A stretch of DNA of 64,000 nucleotides from assembly GCF_035984655.1 (NCBI RefSeq), contig NZ_JAXCHT010000012.1:1-64000 (forward strand), given 5' to 3'. The translations under genes and the position numbers were made by a program. The stretch is from Actimicrobium sp035984655 (lineage in GTDB: Bacteria > Pseudomonadota > Gammaproteobacteria > Burkholderiales > Burkholderiaceae_D). Shown here piece after piece: positions 25,785 through 35,024 of the stretch (its first letter is position 1; each line of letters begins with the position of its first letter). A model generated the notes under the pieces. It was not told the DNA's origin, did not search any database, and was given only the letters and a program-made list of their open reading frames with translations.

Positions 25785-26842
25785 AAGCCGCCGACGCCGC
25801 CGCTGCCGCCGTGCCGATGACCACCGCGATCTATCCGTGGCATGACGCCGCTTGGCAGCAGTTGCATGCGCTGCGGGCGCGCCTGCCGCATGCGATTCTG
25901 TTTCATGGCAATGCCGGCATTGGCAAGACCGCCTTTGCCGAAGCCTTCGCGCAGTCATTGCTGTGCGAGACGCCGCTGGCCGACGGACGCGCCTGTGGCA
26001 CCTGTCTGTCGTGCGGCTGGTTCGTCCAGTACAGCCATCCGGATTACCGCCGCGTGCGCCCCGAAATGCTGGACGACGCTGGCAGCGACGACGAAGACGC
26101 CGAACCAAAGAAAACCGCCAAGGCCAGCAAGACACCCTCGAAGGAAATCCGCATCGAGCAGATTCGGGCGCTTTCCGACTTCATGAATCTGTCGACGCAC
26201 CGCAATGGCAATCGGGTGGTGTTGCTGTATCCCGCCGAAGCACTGAACACGCCATCGGCCAATGCCCTGCTCAAGACGCTCGAAGAACCGCCGCCGCACA
26301 CCGTATTCCTGCTGGTGTCGAACGGCATCGACCGGCTGCTGCCAACGATCCTGTCGCGCTGTCGCCAATTTGCCTTGCCGATGCCGTCGACCGACGTGGC
26401 GCTGGCATGGCTGGCGGCGCAACAGGTCAAGGATGCCGACGCCTGGCTGGCCGAGCAAGGAGGCGCGCCGTTGAGTGCGCTCGACCACGCGCAACGCAAT
26501 TCGCGTGAGTTGCAGGATGAATTACTGTCGATGCTGGCGCAGCCTTCGATCGAAGGCGCCTTGAAGAGCGCAGAAAAATTGCAGAAAACCGCTGCCGCCG
26601 ACCTGGTGTTGTGGCTGCAACGCTGGCTGCATGACATCTGTAGCTTCAAGCTGTCGGGCAAACTCCGGTACTATCCACGCTATCGAAAAGAGCTGGCGGC
26701 GCTGGCCGGACGGGTTGCCATCGCGGATCTGCTGGGCGCGATCAAGCAACTCGGCGAACGGCGCGCGATTGCCGACCATCCGTTGTCTGCCAAGCTGTTC
26801 ATCGAAGACATGCTGCTGGATTATTCGACCCTTTTTTCATAG
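25781..26842 (+). CDS. holB: DNA polymerase III delta' subunit
   Basis: A 353-residue clamp-loader subunit. Walker A-like GNAGIGKT lies at 43-50, a four-cysteine zinc module at C62/C72/C75/C78, and LKTLEEPPPHTVFLLVSN plus SRCRQF mark sensor regions of the delta' family. A charged insert at about 90-125 (DDAGSDDEDAEPKKTAKASK) precedes the motif IRIEQIRAL. It overlaps tmk by 4 bp and is followed by a PilZ gene, the usual arrangement. Confidence 0.93.
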   Translation: MKAADAAAAAVPMTTAIYPWHDAAWQQLHALRARLPHAILFHGNAGIGKTAFAEAFAQSLLCETPLADGRACGTCLSCGWFVQYSHPDYRRVRPEMLDDAGSDDEDAEPKKTAKASKTPSKEIRIEQIRALSDFMNLSTHRNGNRVVLLYPAEALNTPSANALLKTLEEPPPHTVFLLVSNGIDRLLPTILSRCRQFALPMPSTDVALAWLAAQQVKDADAWLAEQGGAPLSALDHAQRNSRELQDELLSMLAQPSIEGALKSAEKLQKTAAADLVLWLQRWLHDICSFKLSGKLRYYPRYRKELAALAGRVAIADLLGAIKQLGERRAIADHPLSAKLFIEDMLLDYSTLFS

Positions 26843-26854
26843 GACCCATTCGTC

Positions 26855-27217
26855 ATGGCAGAACTCCCTCCCGTCGTCACAAGGCCATCGGTCCTTTCCC
26901 TGGCCATCAAGGAAAAGTCCGCGCTGTATGCGGCCTACATGCCGTTCCTGACCAATGGCGGCATCTTTGTGCCGACCAACAAGGCCTACCGGATCGGCGA
27001 TGAAATCTATCTGATCCTCAGCCTGATGGACGACCCGAGCAAATATCCGATCGCCGGCAAGGTGGCATGGATCACGCCGGCCGGCGCCAACAACAACAAG
27101 GCGCAGGGCATTGGCGTGCATTTGCCGGGCGACGAGAGCGGCGTGCGGGTGCGTTTGCGCATTGAAGAACTGTTAGGTGCCGCGCTGGGCTCATCGCGCG
27201 CCACCCACACGCTGTAA
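26855..27217 (+). CDS. PilZ domain protein, type IV pilus-associated type
   Basis: A 120-residue single-domain PilZ protein (YMPFLTNGGIFVPTNKAYRIGD, then KVAWITPAGANNNKAQGIGVHL). The RxxxR c-di-GMP-binding motif expected before the first strand is absent, as in the PilZ orthologue that works in type IV pilus assembly without binding the nucleotide. It follows holB by 12 bp, its common neighbour in proteobacteria. Likely a cytoplasmic partner of the pilus motor system. Confidence 0.88.
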   Translation: MAELPPVVTRPSVLSLAIKEKSALYAAYMPFLTNGGIFVPTNKAYRIGDEIYLILSLMDDPSKYPIAGKVAWITPAGANNNKAQGIGVHLPGDESGVRVRLRIEELLGAALGSSRATHTL

Positions 27218-27226
27218 CGTCGCCGC

Positions 27227-27727
27227 ATGTCCATGCACCATCGCCTTGCCCGCGCCGACGACCTGCCAGCCATCGTCGCGATTTACAACAGCACGGTCGC
27301 TTCGCGTGAAGTCACTGCCGACACCGAGCCGGTGTCGGTCGAGTCGCGGCGCGCCTGGTTTGCTGAACACAACCCCGAGCGTCGCCCGCTGTGGGTGGTG
27401 GACGGGCCCGACGGCGCGCTGCTCGGCTGGCTGTCGTATTCGAATTTTTATGGCCGCCCGGCATATTCGGGCACGGCGGAGCTGTCGATCTATATCGGCG
27501 TCGGCGCACGCGGCAAGGGACTTGGGCGGTATTTGCTGACCGAAGCCATTGCCTTCGCACCGCAGATTGGCGTGCACACGCTGCTCGGTTTTATCTTTGG
27601 CCACAACCAGCCCAGCCTGAATCTGTTCGACGCCTTCGGCTTTACCCGCTGGGCCGAGATGCCGCGTGTCGCCACGCTGGACGGCATCGAGCGCGACCTG
27701 ATCATCGTTGGCAAACGGGTAGACTGA
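27227..27727 (+). CDS. GNAT N-acetyltransferase, phosphinothricin-acetyltransferase-like
   Basis: A 166-residue acetyltransferase resembling the Pat/YncA group: HHRLARADDLPAIVAIYNSTVAS at the start, LSIYIGVGARGKGLGRYLLTEAI as acetyl-CoA loop, and FIFGHNQPSLNLFDAFGFTRWAEMP near the end. Substrates of this group are small amines such as phosphinothricin, methionine sulfoximine or sulfone. It lies 9 bp after pilZ. Confidence 0.87.
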   Translation: MSMHHRLARADDLPAIVAIYNSTVASREVTADTEPVSVESRRAWFAEHNPERRPLWVVDGPDGALLGWLSYSNFYGRPAYSGTAELSIYIGVGARGKGLGRYLLTEAIAFAPQIGVHTLLGFIFGHNQPSLNLFDAFGFTRWAEMPRVATLDGIERDLIIVGKRVD

Positions 27728-27734
27728 CCACCTC

Positions 27735-28514
27735 ATGTTCATTGACTCGCACTGTCACATCAACTTCCCCGAACTGGCCGCGCGGCTACCGGAAATTTTC
27801 GGCAAGATGGCCGAGAACAAGGTTACCCACGCGCTGTGCGTCTCGGTCGACCTGCCGGATTTCCCGCAGGTGCTGGCCATGGCCGAGCAGCATCCGCATA
27901 TCTACGCATCGGTGGGTGTGCACCCGGATTATGTCGACACGCCGGAACCGAGTGTCGAGCAGCTGATTGCGCTGTCGCAGCATCCGAAGATCGTCGCGAT
28001 CGGCGAGACCGGGCTGGATTATTTCCGCCTTGAGGGCAATCTCGACTGGCAGCGCGAACGGTTTCGCGTCCACATTCGCGCCTCGCGTGCGACCGGCAAG
28101 CCACTGATCATCCACACCCGCGCGGCCTCCGAGGACACCATCCGCATCATGCAGGAGGAGGGTGCCGGCACCGACGCCGGTGGCGCGGGCGGCGTGATGC
28201 ACTGCTTTACCGAATCGCTGGCGGTGGCGCAGGCTGCCATTGCGATGGGGTTCTACATTTCCTTTTCCGGCATCGTCACTTTCAAGAGTGCCAGGGAGCT
28301 GCAAGCCGTCGCACTGGCGGTGCCGCTCCAAAACATGCTCATCGAAACCGATTCGCCGTATCTGGCGCCGGTGCCGCATCGCGGCAAAATTAACGAACCG
28401 GGCCTGGTGCGGCATGTGGCCGAATACATCGCCAGCCTGAAAGGCGTGCCGGTCGCGCAAGTGGCACATCAGACCACCGACAATTTTTTCAAGCTGTTCA
28501 AGATTGCCCGATGA
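27735..28514 (+). CDS. TatD family metal-dependent deoxyribonuclease
   Basis: A 259-residue TIM-barrel hydrolase. Metal ligands are visible in MFIDSHCHIN (H6, H8), the glutamate of IGETGLDYF, histidines in PLIIHTRAASED and GVMHCFTES, and the aspartate of IETDSPYLAPVPHRGK. Proteins of this type (YcfH/TatD) have 3'-5' DNase activity. It sits in the tmk-holB-pilZ string and overlaps the ankyrin gene by 4 bp. Confidence 0.92.
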   Translation: MFIDSHCHINFPELAARLPEIFGKMAENKVTHALCVSVDLPDFPQVLAMAEQHPHIYASVGVHPDYVDTPEPSVEQLIALSQHPKIVAIGETGLDYFRLEGNLDWQRERFRVHIRASRATGKPLIIHTRAASEDTIRIMQEEGAGTDAGGAGGVMHCFTESLAVAQAAIAMGFYISFSGIVTFKSARELQAVALAVPLQNMLIETDSPYLAPVPHRGKINEPGLVRHVAEYIASLKGVPVAQVAHQTTDNFFKLFKIAR

Positions 28515-29167
28515 AACCGTTGCGACGACACCTGCTGCTGGGATTGCTGGCGTTGACCTTGCCGCTGCTGGCGACGGCAGGTTCGTACGACGAGTTTTTT
28601 TATTCGGTGCGCAACGACAATCCCTACAAGATCAACCAGCTGCTGCAACGCGGTTTCGATCCGAACACAGTCGATCCGGAACGCGGTGAAACCGGCCTGA
28701 TGATTGCCTTGCGCGAAGAAAAATTGCGCGCCGCCGAGGCGCTGTTGAAAGCCCCGGCTCTGGATGTCGAAGTCAAGGCGCGCAACGGTGATACCACGCT
28801 GATGATTGCGGCCTTCATGCGCAATACCGCTGCAGTGCAGGCGCTGCTGGAGCGCAAGGCCGAAGTCAATCGTCCCGGCTGGACCGCGCTGCATTACGCC
28901 GCCACCGCAGGCGCCAACGAGATCGTGCAGTTGCTGCTCGATCACTACGCCTACATCGATGCCGAGTCACCCAACAAGACCACGCCGCTGATGATGGCGG
29001 CGCGTGGCGGGCATATTCTGACCGTCAAGCTGCTGCTCGACGAAGGCGCCGACGCTTCGCTGAAAAACGACCAGGGCCTGAGCGCAATCGACCTGGCCAA
29101 GAAATTCGACCATGCCGATATCGCCGATGGCCTGACCGCGCGGCTGCAAAAAGCCGGCAAGCTGTAG
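28511..29167 (+). CDS. Exported ankyrin-repeat protein
   Basis: A 218-residue protein with a signal peptide (RRHLLLGLLALTLPLLATAG) and about five ankyrin repeats from residue 40 on (for example GETGLMIALREEKLRAAEAL, GDTTLMIAAFMRNTAAVQAL, KTTPLMMAARGGHILTVKLL). Probably periplasmic and a protein-binding partner, sometimes associated with catalase or with envelope functions in other bacteria. It is translationally coupled to tatD through an ATGA overlap. Confidence 0.87.
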   Translation: MKPLRRHLLLGLLALTLPLLATAGSYDEFFYSVRNDNPYKINQLLQRGFDPNTVDPERGETGLMIALREEKLRAAEALLKAPALDVEVKARNGDTTLMIAAFMRNTAAVQALLERKAEVNRPGWTALHYAATAGANEIVQLLLDHYAYIDAESPNKTTPLMMAARGGHILTVKLLLDEGADASLKNDQGLSAIDLAKKFDHADIADGLTARLQKAGKL

Positions 29168-29171
29168 CGCG

Positions 29172-30773
29172 TCACCCGCGCAATATCGACAGCGCGACGG
29201 CCTCGGCGACCTTGATGCCATCCACCGCCGCGGACAAGATCCCGCCTGCGTAACCGGCGCCTTCACCGGCCGGAAACAACCCGACCGTATTCAGGCTCTG
29301 GCAGTCATCGTTGCGCGTGATGCGGATCGGCGACGAGGTGCGCGTCTCAACCCCGGTGAGGACCGCATCCTGCATCGCAAAGCCGCGGATCTGCTTGTCG
29401 AATTCGGGCAGCGATTCGCGGATGGCGGCGATGGCATAGTCCGGCAGTGCGCTGTTGAGATCACACATCGTCACACCTGGTGTGTACGACGGCATCACCG
29501 CACCCAGCGCGGTCGATGGCCGGTCTGCAATGAAGTCGCCAACCAGCTGGCCGGGGGCGTTGTAATTGCTGCCGCCGAGCAGATACGCCTGTGATTCCCA
29601 ATGCCGCTGAAATTCCATGCCGGCCAGCGGATCACCCGGGTAGTCGGCCGGCGTAATGCCGACCACGATGCCACTGTTGGCGTTGCGCTCATTGCGCGAG
29701 TACTGGCTCATGCCATTGGTGACCACCCGGCCCGGTTCGGAGGCGGCGGCCACCACGGTGCCGCCGGGGCACATGCAAAAGCTGTACACGGAACGTCCGT
29801 TGGAGGCGTGATGCACCAGCTTGTAATCGGCCGCGCCCAGCACCGGATGGCCGGCATTCGGTCCGAGCCGGCTGCGATCGATGACCGATTGCGGATGTTC
29901 AATCCGGAAGCCCACCGAAAACGGTTTGGCTTCGATATGCACGCCACGCCGGTGCAGCATCTCGAAGGTGTCGCGCGCGCTGTGACCGATGGCCAGCACC
30001 ACGTGATCGCTCAACAGTTCAGTGCCATCGGCCAGCCTCACGCCGCGAATCTTGCCGTGCTCGATCAGCACATCGTCGACCCTGCTTTCAAAACGGAACT
30101 CGCCGCCGAGACCTTCGATGGTGGCGCGCATCTGCTCAACCATCTTGACCAGCCGGAAGGTCCCGATATGCGGCTTGCTGACGTACACGATTTCCGGCGG
30201 CGCACCGGCCTTGACGAATTCCATCAATACCTTGCGGCCGTAATGTTTCGGGTCCTTGATCTGGCTGTACAGTTTGCCGTCGGAAAAGGTGCCGGCGCCG
30301 CCTTCGCCAAACTGCACATTCGATTCCGGATGCAGTTCACGTTTGCGCCACAGGCCGAAGGTATCCTTGGTCCGTTCGCGCACCGACTTGCCGCGCTCGA
30401 GAATGATGGGGCGAAAGCCCATCTGCGCCAGAATCAGTCCGGCAAACAGGCCGCACGGACCAGTGCCGATCACCAGCGGACGTTGCGCCAGTTGCGCTGG
30501 CGCCTGCGCGACGAAGCGATACGCGGTGTCGGGAGTCGGCATGACCAGCCGGTTGCCGCCGACGCGCTGCAAAACCTCGTCTTCATCGGCCACCTCGACA
30601 TCGAGCGAGTAGATCATCAGCACCGCATTTTTTTTGCGGGCATCGTAGCTGCGCTTGAAAATGGTCAGGCCGAGCAGTCGATCGGCGTCGATGGCCAGGC
30701 GGCCGAGGATAGCGGCGCGCAATTCGTCGTCCGAGTGGTCCAGCGCAAGTTGAATATCTGTCAGTCGCAGCAT
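29172..30773 (-). CDS. FAD-dependent oxidoreductase (FAD-dependent protein C-terminal domain family)
   Basis: A 533-residue flavoprotein. The FAD-binding GxGxxG is at 101-110 (VIGTGPCGLFAGLILAQMGF), followed by ILERGKSVRER, FGEGGAGTFSDGKLYSQ, and a second nucleotide block near the end (VGLFPAGEGAGYAGGILSAAVDG). Residues 1-95 are a ferredoxin-like N-terminal domain typical of this family of uncharacterised dehydrogenases. It converges on the ankyrin gene with 4 bp between stops. Substrate unknown. Confidence 0.88.
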   Translation of the reverse strand: MLRLTDIQLALDHSDDELRAAILGRLAIDADRLLGLTIFKRSYDARKKNAVLMIYSLDVEVADEDEVLQRVGGNRLVMPTPDTAYRFVAQAPAQLAQRPLVIGTGPCGLFAGLILAQMGFRPIILERGKSVRERTKDTFGLWRKRELHPESNVQFGEGGAGTFSDGKLYSQIKDPKHYGRKVLMEFVKAGAPPEIVYVSKPHIGTFRLVKMVEQMRATIEGLGGEFRFESRVDDVLIEHGKIRGVRLADGTELLSDHVVLAIGHSARDTFEMLHRRGVHIEAKPFSVGFRIEHPQSVIDRSRLGPNAGHPVLGAADYKLVHHASNGRSVYSFCMCPGGTVVAAASEPGRVVTNGMSQYSRNERNANSGIVVGITPADYPGDPLAGMEFQRHWESQAYLLGGSNYNAPGQLVGDFIADRPSTALGAVMPSYTPGVTMCDLNSALPDYAIAAIRESLPEFDKQIRGFAMQDAVLTGVETRTSSPIRITRNDDCQSLNTVGLFPAGEGAGYAGGILSAAVDGIKVAEAVALSILRG

Positions 30774-30863
30774 GAATGTTTTCTTGGTAATCCGGGTGGA
30801 TTGCGGGCAGGGCGGGAAGGGCCGCATTTTACCGCAACAGCGCCGATCGGCCGCGCGGTAAAT

Positions 30864-30882
30864 TCTACCGACGTCGTGTAGA
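30864..30882. repeat. Imperfect inverted repeat upstream of DUF2383 gene
   Basis: TCTAC-CGACGTCGT-GTAGA, matching arms with a nested GACGTC palindrome, about 100 bp before the DUF2383 start and 90 bp before the divergent flavoprotein start. Possibly an operator shared by the two genes. Confidence 0.3.
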
Positions 30883-30984
30883 TTTTTCCGCAAAACGCGG
30901 CGCTCGGGCACGTCAAGGGTGAAGAAACCGATGGCATATGGTTTGCATGGACAGCGGGACGTACCCAACTACGATGGAGAGAAT

Positions 30985-31443
30985 ATGGAAAACCGGCAAA
31001 TAGTTTCAACCCTGAATGACCTGATTCAGACTTGCAAGGATGGCGAAGAAGGTTTTCGCGACTGCGCGGATGACGCCTCCAACCCGCAACTCAAGACCCT
31101 GTTTTCGGATCGCGCACAAAGTTGCGCAAGTGCCATGCGTGAACTGCAGGATCTGGTGCGTTCTTATGGTGGCAAGCCGGAAACCGGCAGCAGCCTGAGC
31201 GGCGCGCTGCACCGGCGCTGGGTTGACATCAAGGCGGCGGTGTTTGGCAAGGACGATGAAACCGTGCTCGTCGAGTGCGAACGCGGCGAGGACATCGCGG
31301 TGCGCAGTTATCGCGAGGCGCTGGAACAGGACCTGCCGCCGGCGGTACGGACCGTGATCGAACGGCAGTACCAGGGCGCGCGCCAGAATCACGACCAGAT
31401 CAAGCGCATGCGCGATCAGGCGCACTCCACCAGCGGAACCTGA
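30985..31443 (+). CDS. DUF2383/PA2169 family four-helix-bundle protein
   Basis: A 152-residue ferritin-like helical protein. NRQIVSTLNDLIQTCKDGEEGFRDCADD and SYREALEQDLPPAVRTVIERQY are the family motifs of DUF2383. It lacks a full set of di-iron ligands visible as ExxH pairs, so metal binding is doubtful. GGAGAG sits just before the ATG, which favours this start over earlier ones. Related proteins are often induced by stress; this gene lies alone and opposite the phospholipase-D lipoprotein. Confidence 0.83.
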   Translation: MENRQIVSTLNDLIQTCKDGEEGFRDCADDASNPQLKTLFSDRAQSCASAMRELQDLVRSYGGKPETGSSLSGALHRRWVDIKAAVFGKDDETVLVECERGEDIAVRSYREALEQDLPPAVRTVIERQYQGARQNHDQIKRMRDQAHSTSGT

Positions 31444-31537
31444 CCAGCAACCGCGCAAGGGACGCGCTGGAACGCATCACGCTGGCCCCCGTGCATCGCG
31501 GCGACGCCATGCGCGGGGGCCACGTCCGGATCGCCTG

Positions 31538-32932
31538 TTACAGCCAGTATTCGAACAGTCGCGCGGCAAATTCCTTGAGCCGGTTCTTGATCGGGCGGTT
31601 ATCCCAGGCGTCGCGTGTAATTTCGGTCGAATCGCGCAAGTCTTCCGCAAACGCACTTTCCATGTTGGCGCCAAAGGTGTCGCCAATAACGATGACATTG
31701 ACTTCGTTGTTATGCAGGAAGCTGCGGGTATCCAGATTGGTCGAGCCAACCGTGGACCAGACGCCGTCGATGACCGCGGTTTTTGCATGCAGCACCGAGA
31801 CCTTGAGCTGGTAAATCTTCACGCCGGCGGCCAACAGGTCGGTATAGAACGATTGGCCGGCGTGCTGCACCAGTCCGCTGTCGGTGACCCCGGAGAGCAC
31901 CAGCTTGACGTCGACCCCGCGCGCAGCGGCGGCTTTCAATGCGTTGACGATTTGTACGTCCGGCACAAAGTAGGCCGATGTCACATGAATCGAGCGCGAT
32001 GCCTGCTGCATTGACAACACGTACGCCTTGTAAATTTCATGATCGGTGTCCGGGCCACTGGCGAGCACACGCACCAACCGGTCGCCTGCAACGACTGGCG
32101 CCGGAAAGTAGTCCCGGTCCGCCATGGGCTCCGAGGTTTGACTGTCCCAGCCAGAGATGAAGATCGCCTGCAGCGCCGCGACTGCCGGCCCTTCGATTTG
32201 AAGATGGGTATCGCGCCAGCCGGTGTCGCTGCTGCTGCGTTGTTTCGAGCGAAACAGCGAACCGCGCGAGTAGGTTTCGCTGATATTCACGCCGCCGGTA
32301 AATCCGACCTTGCCATCGACGACCAGAATCTTGCGGTGGTCGCGGCTGTTGATCTCCCAGTGGCCGACGCGATTGAGCGGGTTGATCGGATTGAACGCCA
32401 GCAGATTGATGCCAGCCGCTTTCATCTTGTCAAAAAATAGCTGTGGCGTGGACAAGGTGCCGACGCTGTCATACAAAATATTGATCGTGACGCCAGAGCG
32501 CTGCTTGGCCATCAGCAGATCGGCAAAGCGCAGACCGACTTCGTCCTGGTCGAAAATGTAGGTTTCCAGATTGATGTTGTCCTTGGCTGCACTGATGGCC
32601 GCCATCATTGCTGCCATCGTTTGCGGGCCGTCATACAGCAGCGTGACGCGGTTGCCGGCAATGAGCGGCGTCCCGGTGGCGGCCTCTTCGATCGCAGCGC
32701 GCGCATTGAGATCAATGCTGGATTTGTTCAATCGCTTGTCCAGCATCGCCCTGACCTTGGCTTGCGACAGCTGCGGACCGCGGCCGGGCTGTACGGTCGC
32801 AACAGGCTTCGCATCCAGCGATGCATCGAGATACTGCACGTTGGGAAGGCTGGCGCAGGCGGACAAATTAAGTGTCGCCATCAGCACCAAAAGCGCGGGC
32901 AGATTGCGAGAGAGCAGTTGAAGTCGGACCAT
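31538..32932 (-). CDS. Phospholipase D-family lipoprotein (cardiolipin synthase-like)
   Basis: A 464-residue protein with a lipoprotein signal (lipobox LSAC, C26) and two HKD motifs: H199/K201/D206 in DHRKILVVDGKVGFTGG and H382/K384/D389 in LHAKTAVIDGVWSTVGSTN. Two complete HKD motifs place it with cardiolipin synthases and related phosphatidyltransferases. Unlike ClsA it has no N-terminal membrane helices and is predicted to be anchored by lipid, as in the lipoprotein ClsC-like branch. The start at 32932 is chosen because it opens directly on the signal peptide. Confidence 0.9.
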   Translation of the reverse strand: MVRLQLLSRNLPALLVLMATLNLSACASLPNVQYLDASLDAKPVATVQPGRGPQLSQAKVRAMLDKRLNKSSIDLNARAAIEEAATGTPLIAGNRVTLLYDGPQTMAAMMAAISAAKDNINLETYIFDQDEVGLRFADLLMAKQRSGVTINILYDSVGTLSTPQLFFDKMKAAGINLLAFNPINPLNRVGHWEINSRDHRKILVVDGKVGFTGGVNISETYSRGSLFRSKQRSSSDTGWRDTHLQIEGPAVAALQAIFISGWDSQTSEPMADRDYFPAPVVAGDRLVRVLASGPDTDHEIYKAYVLSMQQASRSIHVTSAYFVPDVQIVNALKAAAARGVDVKLVLSGVTDSGLVQHAGQSFYTDLLAAGVKIYQLKVSVLHAKTAVIDGVWSTVGSTNLDTRSFLHNNEVNVIVIGDTFGANMESAFAEDLRDSTEITRDAWDNRPIKNRLKEFAARLFEYWL

Positions 32933-33107
32933 GTTTGTCAATTTCCTTGATGAGTTGGGCACGCACGCCGGGCAGAGTGTAGCCGCGTTTGCGTTTTCGA
33001 TTCTGTTCGGTCGGACACCGACTGCGCCACAAAACCTGTCTGCTCGACCTTTTGATTCCGACCACTCCACCGATAATCGGACGGCGCCCACTTCTCAGGA
33101 ACCTGCC

Positions 33108-34016
33108 ATGCTGACCGAACGCGAAATCGAAAGCTGCTATCTCGGACAATTCATCCCGCTCCACTACCACCACAACATGCTGATGGATCAGAACCGCATG
33201 AAGAATTTCAAGGCAGCGATTGATCATGTGGTATTCCCCGGCGCGAAGGTGCTGGAGCTGGGTGGTGGCACCGGCGTACTGTCGTTTTTTGCCGCAGCCC
33301 ACGCCGACAAGGTCTGGTGCGTCGAATACAACCCGGACATGGTGGCCGAGGCGCGTCGCCTGCTGGCGATGAACGCCAATGGGGATCGGGTCGAGGTGGT
33401 GCATGCTGACGCGTTCGAGTACCTGCCGCCGGAGCCGGTCGATGTCGTCATCTGCGAAATGATTCATGTCGGCATGCTGCGCGAAAAACAGGTCGAGGTG
33501 ATCGCGTCGTTCAAGCAGCGCTATCTGGCCAAATTCGGCGGTACGCTGCCAGTATTTATTCCGGACGCCATCATCATGGCGGTGCAGCCGCTGCAGCAGC
33601 AGTATGCCTTCGAGGGCTTCAATGCCCCGATCGTGCAGTTCCAGCCGCTCTCGCCAGTCGCCGACGGCACGCTTGAGATGGCCGCGCCAGCGGTCTATAG
33701 CGTGCTCGATTTTCAGGCTGCGGTGGACCCGTTGATCCGCTGGAGCGGCAGTTTCACGATGGCGCATAGCGGCACCGTGACGTCGCTGCGGTTCATCACC
33801 AAGAATGTGCTGGCGGTGCTGATGCAACAACAGACCACCATCGACTGGCTCAACAATCACATGGTGCTGCCGCTGGCGGAACCCGTGCAGGTCGTTGCGG
33901 GAGAGATGCTGCACGTGGCATTTTCCTACCGGGCGGGTGGTTCGATCCCGTCACTGCAGGCGACCATGACGGCGCGCCTGACGGTGCCGCTGGAGCGCTT
34001 GCCGGCACTGGCCTGA
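33108..34016 (+). CDS. SAM-dependent methyltransferase with protein-arginine-methyltransferase features
   Basis: A 302-residue class I methyltransferase. The SAM loop is VLELGGGTGVLSFFAA (48-63) with acidic CVEYNPDMV after it. Three features recall eukaryotic-type PRMTs: an N-terminal helix HYHHNMLMDQNRMKNFKAAI like the PRMT alphaX helix, two glutamates E117 and E126 nine residues apart in CEMIHVGMLRE like the double-E loop, and a beta-barrel C-terminal half with IDWLNNHMVLPL where PRMTs have the THW loop. The THW histidine itself is not conserved. AGGAA precedes the ATG. Substrate unknown; a protein target is a hypothesis. Confidence 0.8.
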   Translation: MLTEREIESCYLGQFIPLHYHHNMLMDQNRMKNFKAAIDHVVFPGAKVLELGGGTGVLSFFAAAHADKVWCVEYNPDMVAEARRLLAMNANGDRVEVVHADAFEYLPPEPVDVVICEMIHVGMLREKQVEVIASFKQRYLAKFGGTLPVFIPDAIIMAVQPLQQQYAFEGFNAPIVQFQPLSPVADGTLEMAAPAVYSVLDFQAAVDPLIRWSGSFTMAHSGTVTSLRFITKNVLAVLMQQQTTIDWLNNHMVLPLAEPVQVVAGEMLHVAFSYRAGGSIPSLQATMTARLTVPLERLPALA

Positions 34017-34043
34017 CCTGTCGCGCGCGCAGTCGCGGCGGCG

Positions 34044-34805
34044 TTAAAAGGCGTACTGCGCCCGCATCGTGAAGGTTTGTCCATGCTCGGCGTACAGCGA
34101 CCCGGCCAGGAACGCGGCTTCAATGGTCATCGCGCGGCCGCCGGCCATCGGCAGGCTGCTGAAAATCGCCGGGCCGATGCGGTGTGACTGCTCCGAACGC
34201 GGCGCCCAATGGTCCCACTTGCCGAGTTCGCCAAAGCCCTGCAGGCCGAACGCAAACGCGGGCCGCCAGCGATGCTTGATCTGCCACTGATAGACGGCCT
34301 GCATCGGACTGGCGACCGTGGTGCGGTAACTGCGCGTGAAAAATATATTGGCATTGAACTGCGTGCGGCCCAGTTCGGTCTGCAATACCGGGCCGAATTC
34401 GAGTTCATAGCTGTGTGCATTGCCAAAATAGGCGGAGGCAGCGCGTGGCGCACCGTCGTAATACTTCTTGATATTGGTATGCAGCGCCAGATCGAACGGA
34501 TATTGCCCCTGCGTGAGCAAATAATCGTTCTGCCAGAGCAAACCGTCACTGCGCGTGCCGCTGTCGGCCAAATGCAGCCAGGAGAGCGTCAGCTCGGTGT
34601 ACCAGCGACTGGTCACGCCGTATCCGAAACCGATCTCGGGCGCAAAGACGGCCGGATATTCCGGGCTCTTGAACGACCAGAATTTGAAATCGATGGTGGC
34701 TTCACCGGCCTTGTCGTAGGTCGAGACGAGGTAATAGCCAGGTGACGCCAGAGCCGGCAAGGCAGCGCATGCCAGTAGTAAAACAAACGCAATGAATTGT
34801 TGCAT
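34044..34805 (-). CDS. Putative outer-membrane beta-barrel protein
   Basis: A 253-residue exported protein: signal peptide QQFIAFVLLLACAALPALA, then many alternating aromatic strands (YYLVSTYDKAGEATIDFKFW, FGYGVTSRWYTELTLSWLHL) and a C-terminus ending AQYAF, the Phe-terminated strand expected for BAM substrates. No specific family is recognised. The frame is open 24 codons further upstream, but the signal peptide places the start at 34805. It converges on the methyltransferase gene. Confidence 0.75.
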   Translation of the reverse strand: MQQFIAFVLLLACAALPALASPGYYLVSTYDKAGEATIDFKFWSFKSPEYPAVFAPEIGFGYGVTSRWYTELTLSWLHLADSGTRSDGLLWQNDYLLTQGQYPFDLALHTNIKKYYDGAPRAASAYFGNAHSYELEFGPVLQTELGRTQFNANIFFTRSYRTTVASPMQAVYQWQIKHRWRPAFAFGLQGFGELGKWDHWAPRSEQSHRIGPAIFSSLPMAGGRAMTIEAAFLAGSLYAEHGQTFTMRAQYAF

Positions 34806-35024
34806 GCAGGAGTCCGCGTGAACTTGAAGTGATCGGGTAATCAGCAGTTGGGGTGGGTAGCGGAAAGGCGACAGCATGTTAATTTGCTGTTTCTTTTGAT
34901 GTGCTACTGGATTTTGTCGAAAGGGTACATCACCGGCGCCTGAAAAACATTCTTTTGAGAAATTATGGCGCCATCGCGGTGAAATGTGTGGCTGATTGGC
35001 ACGCCACCAACATTTCAGCGACCG

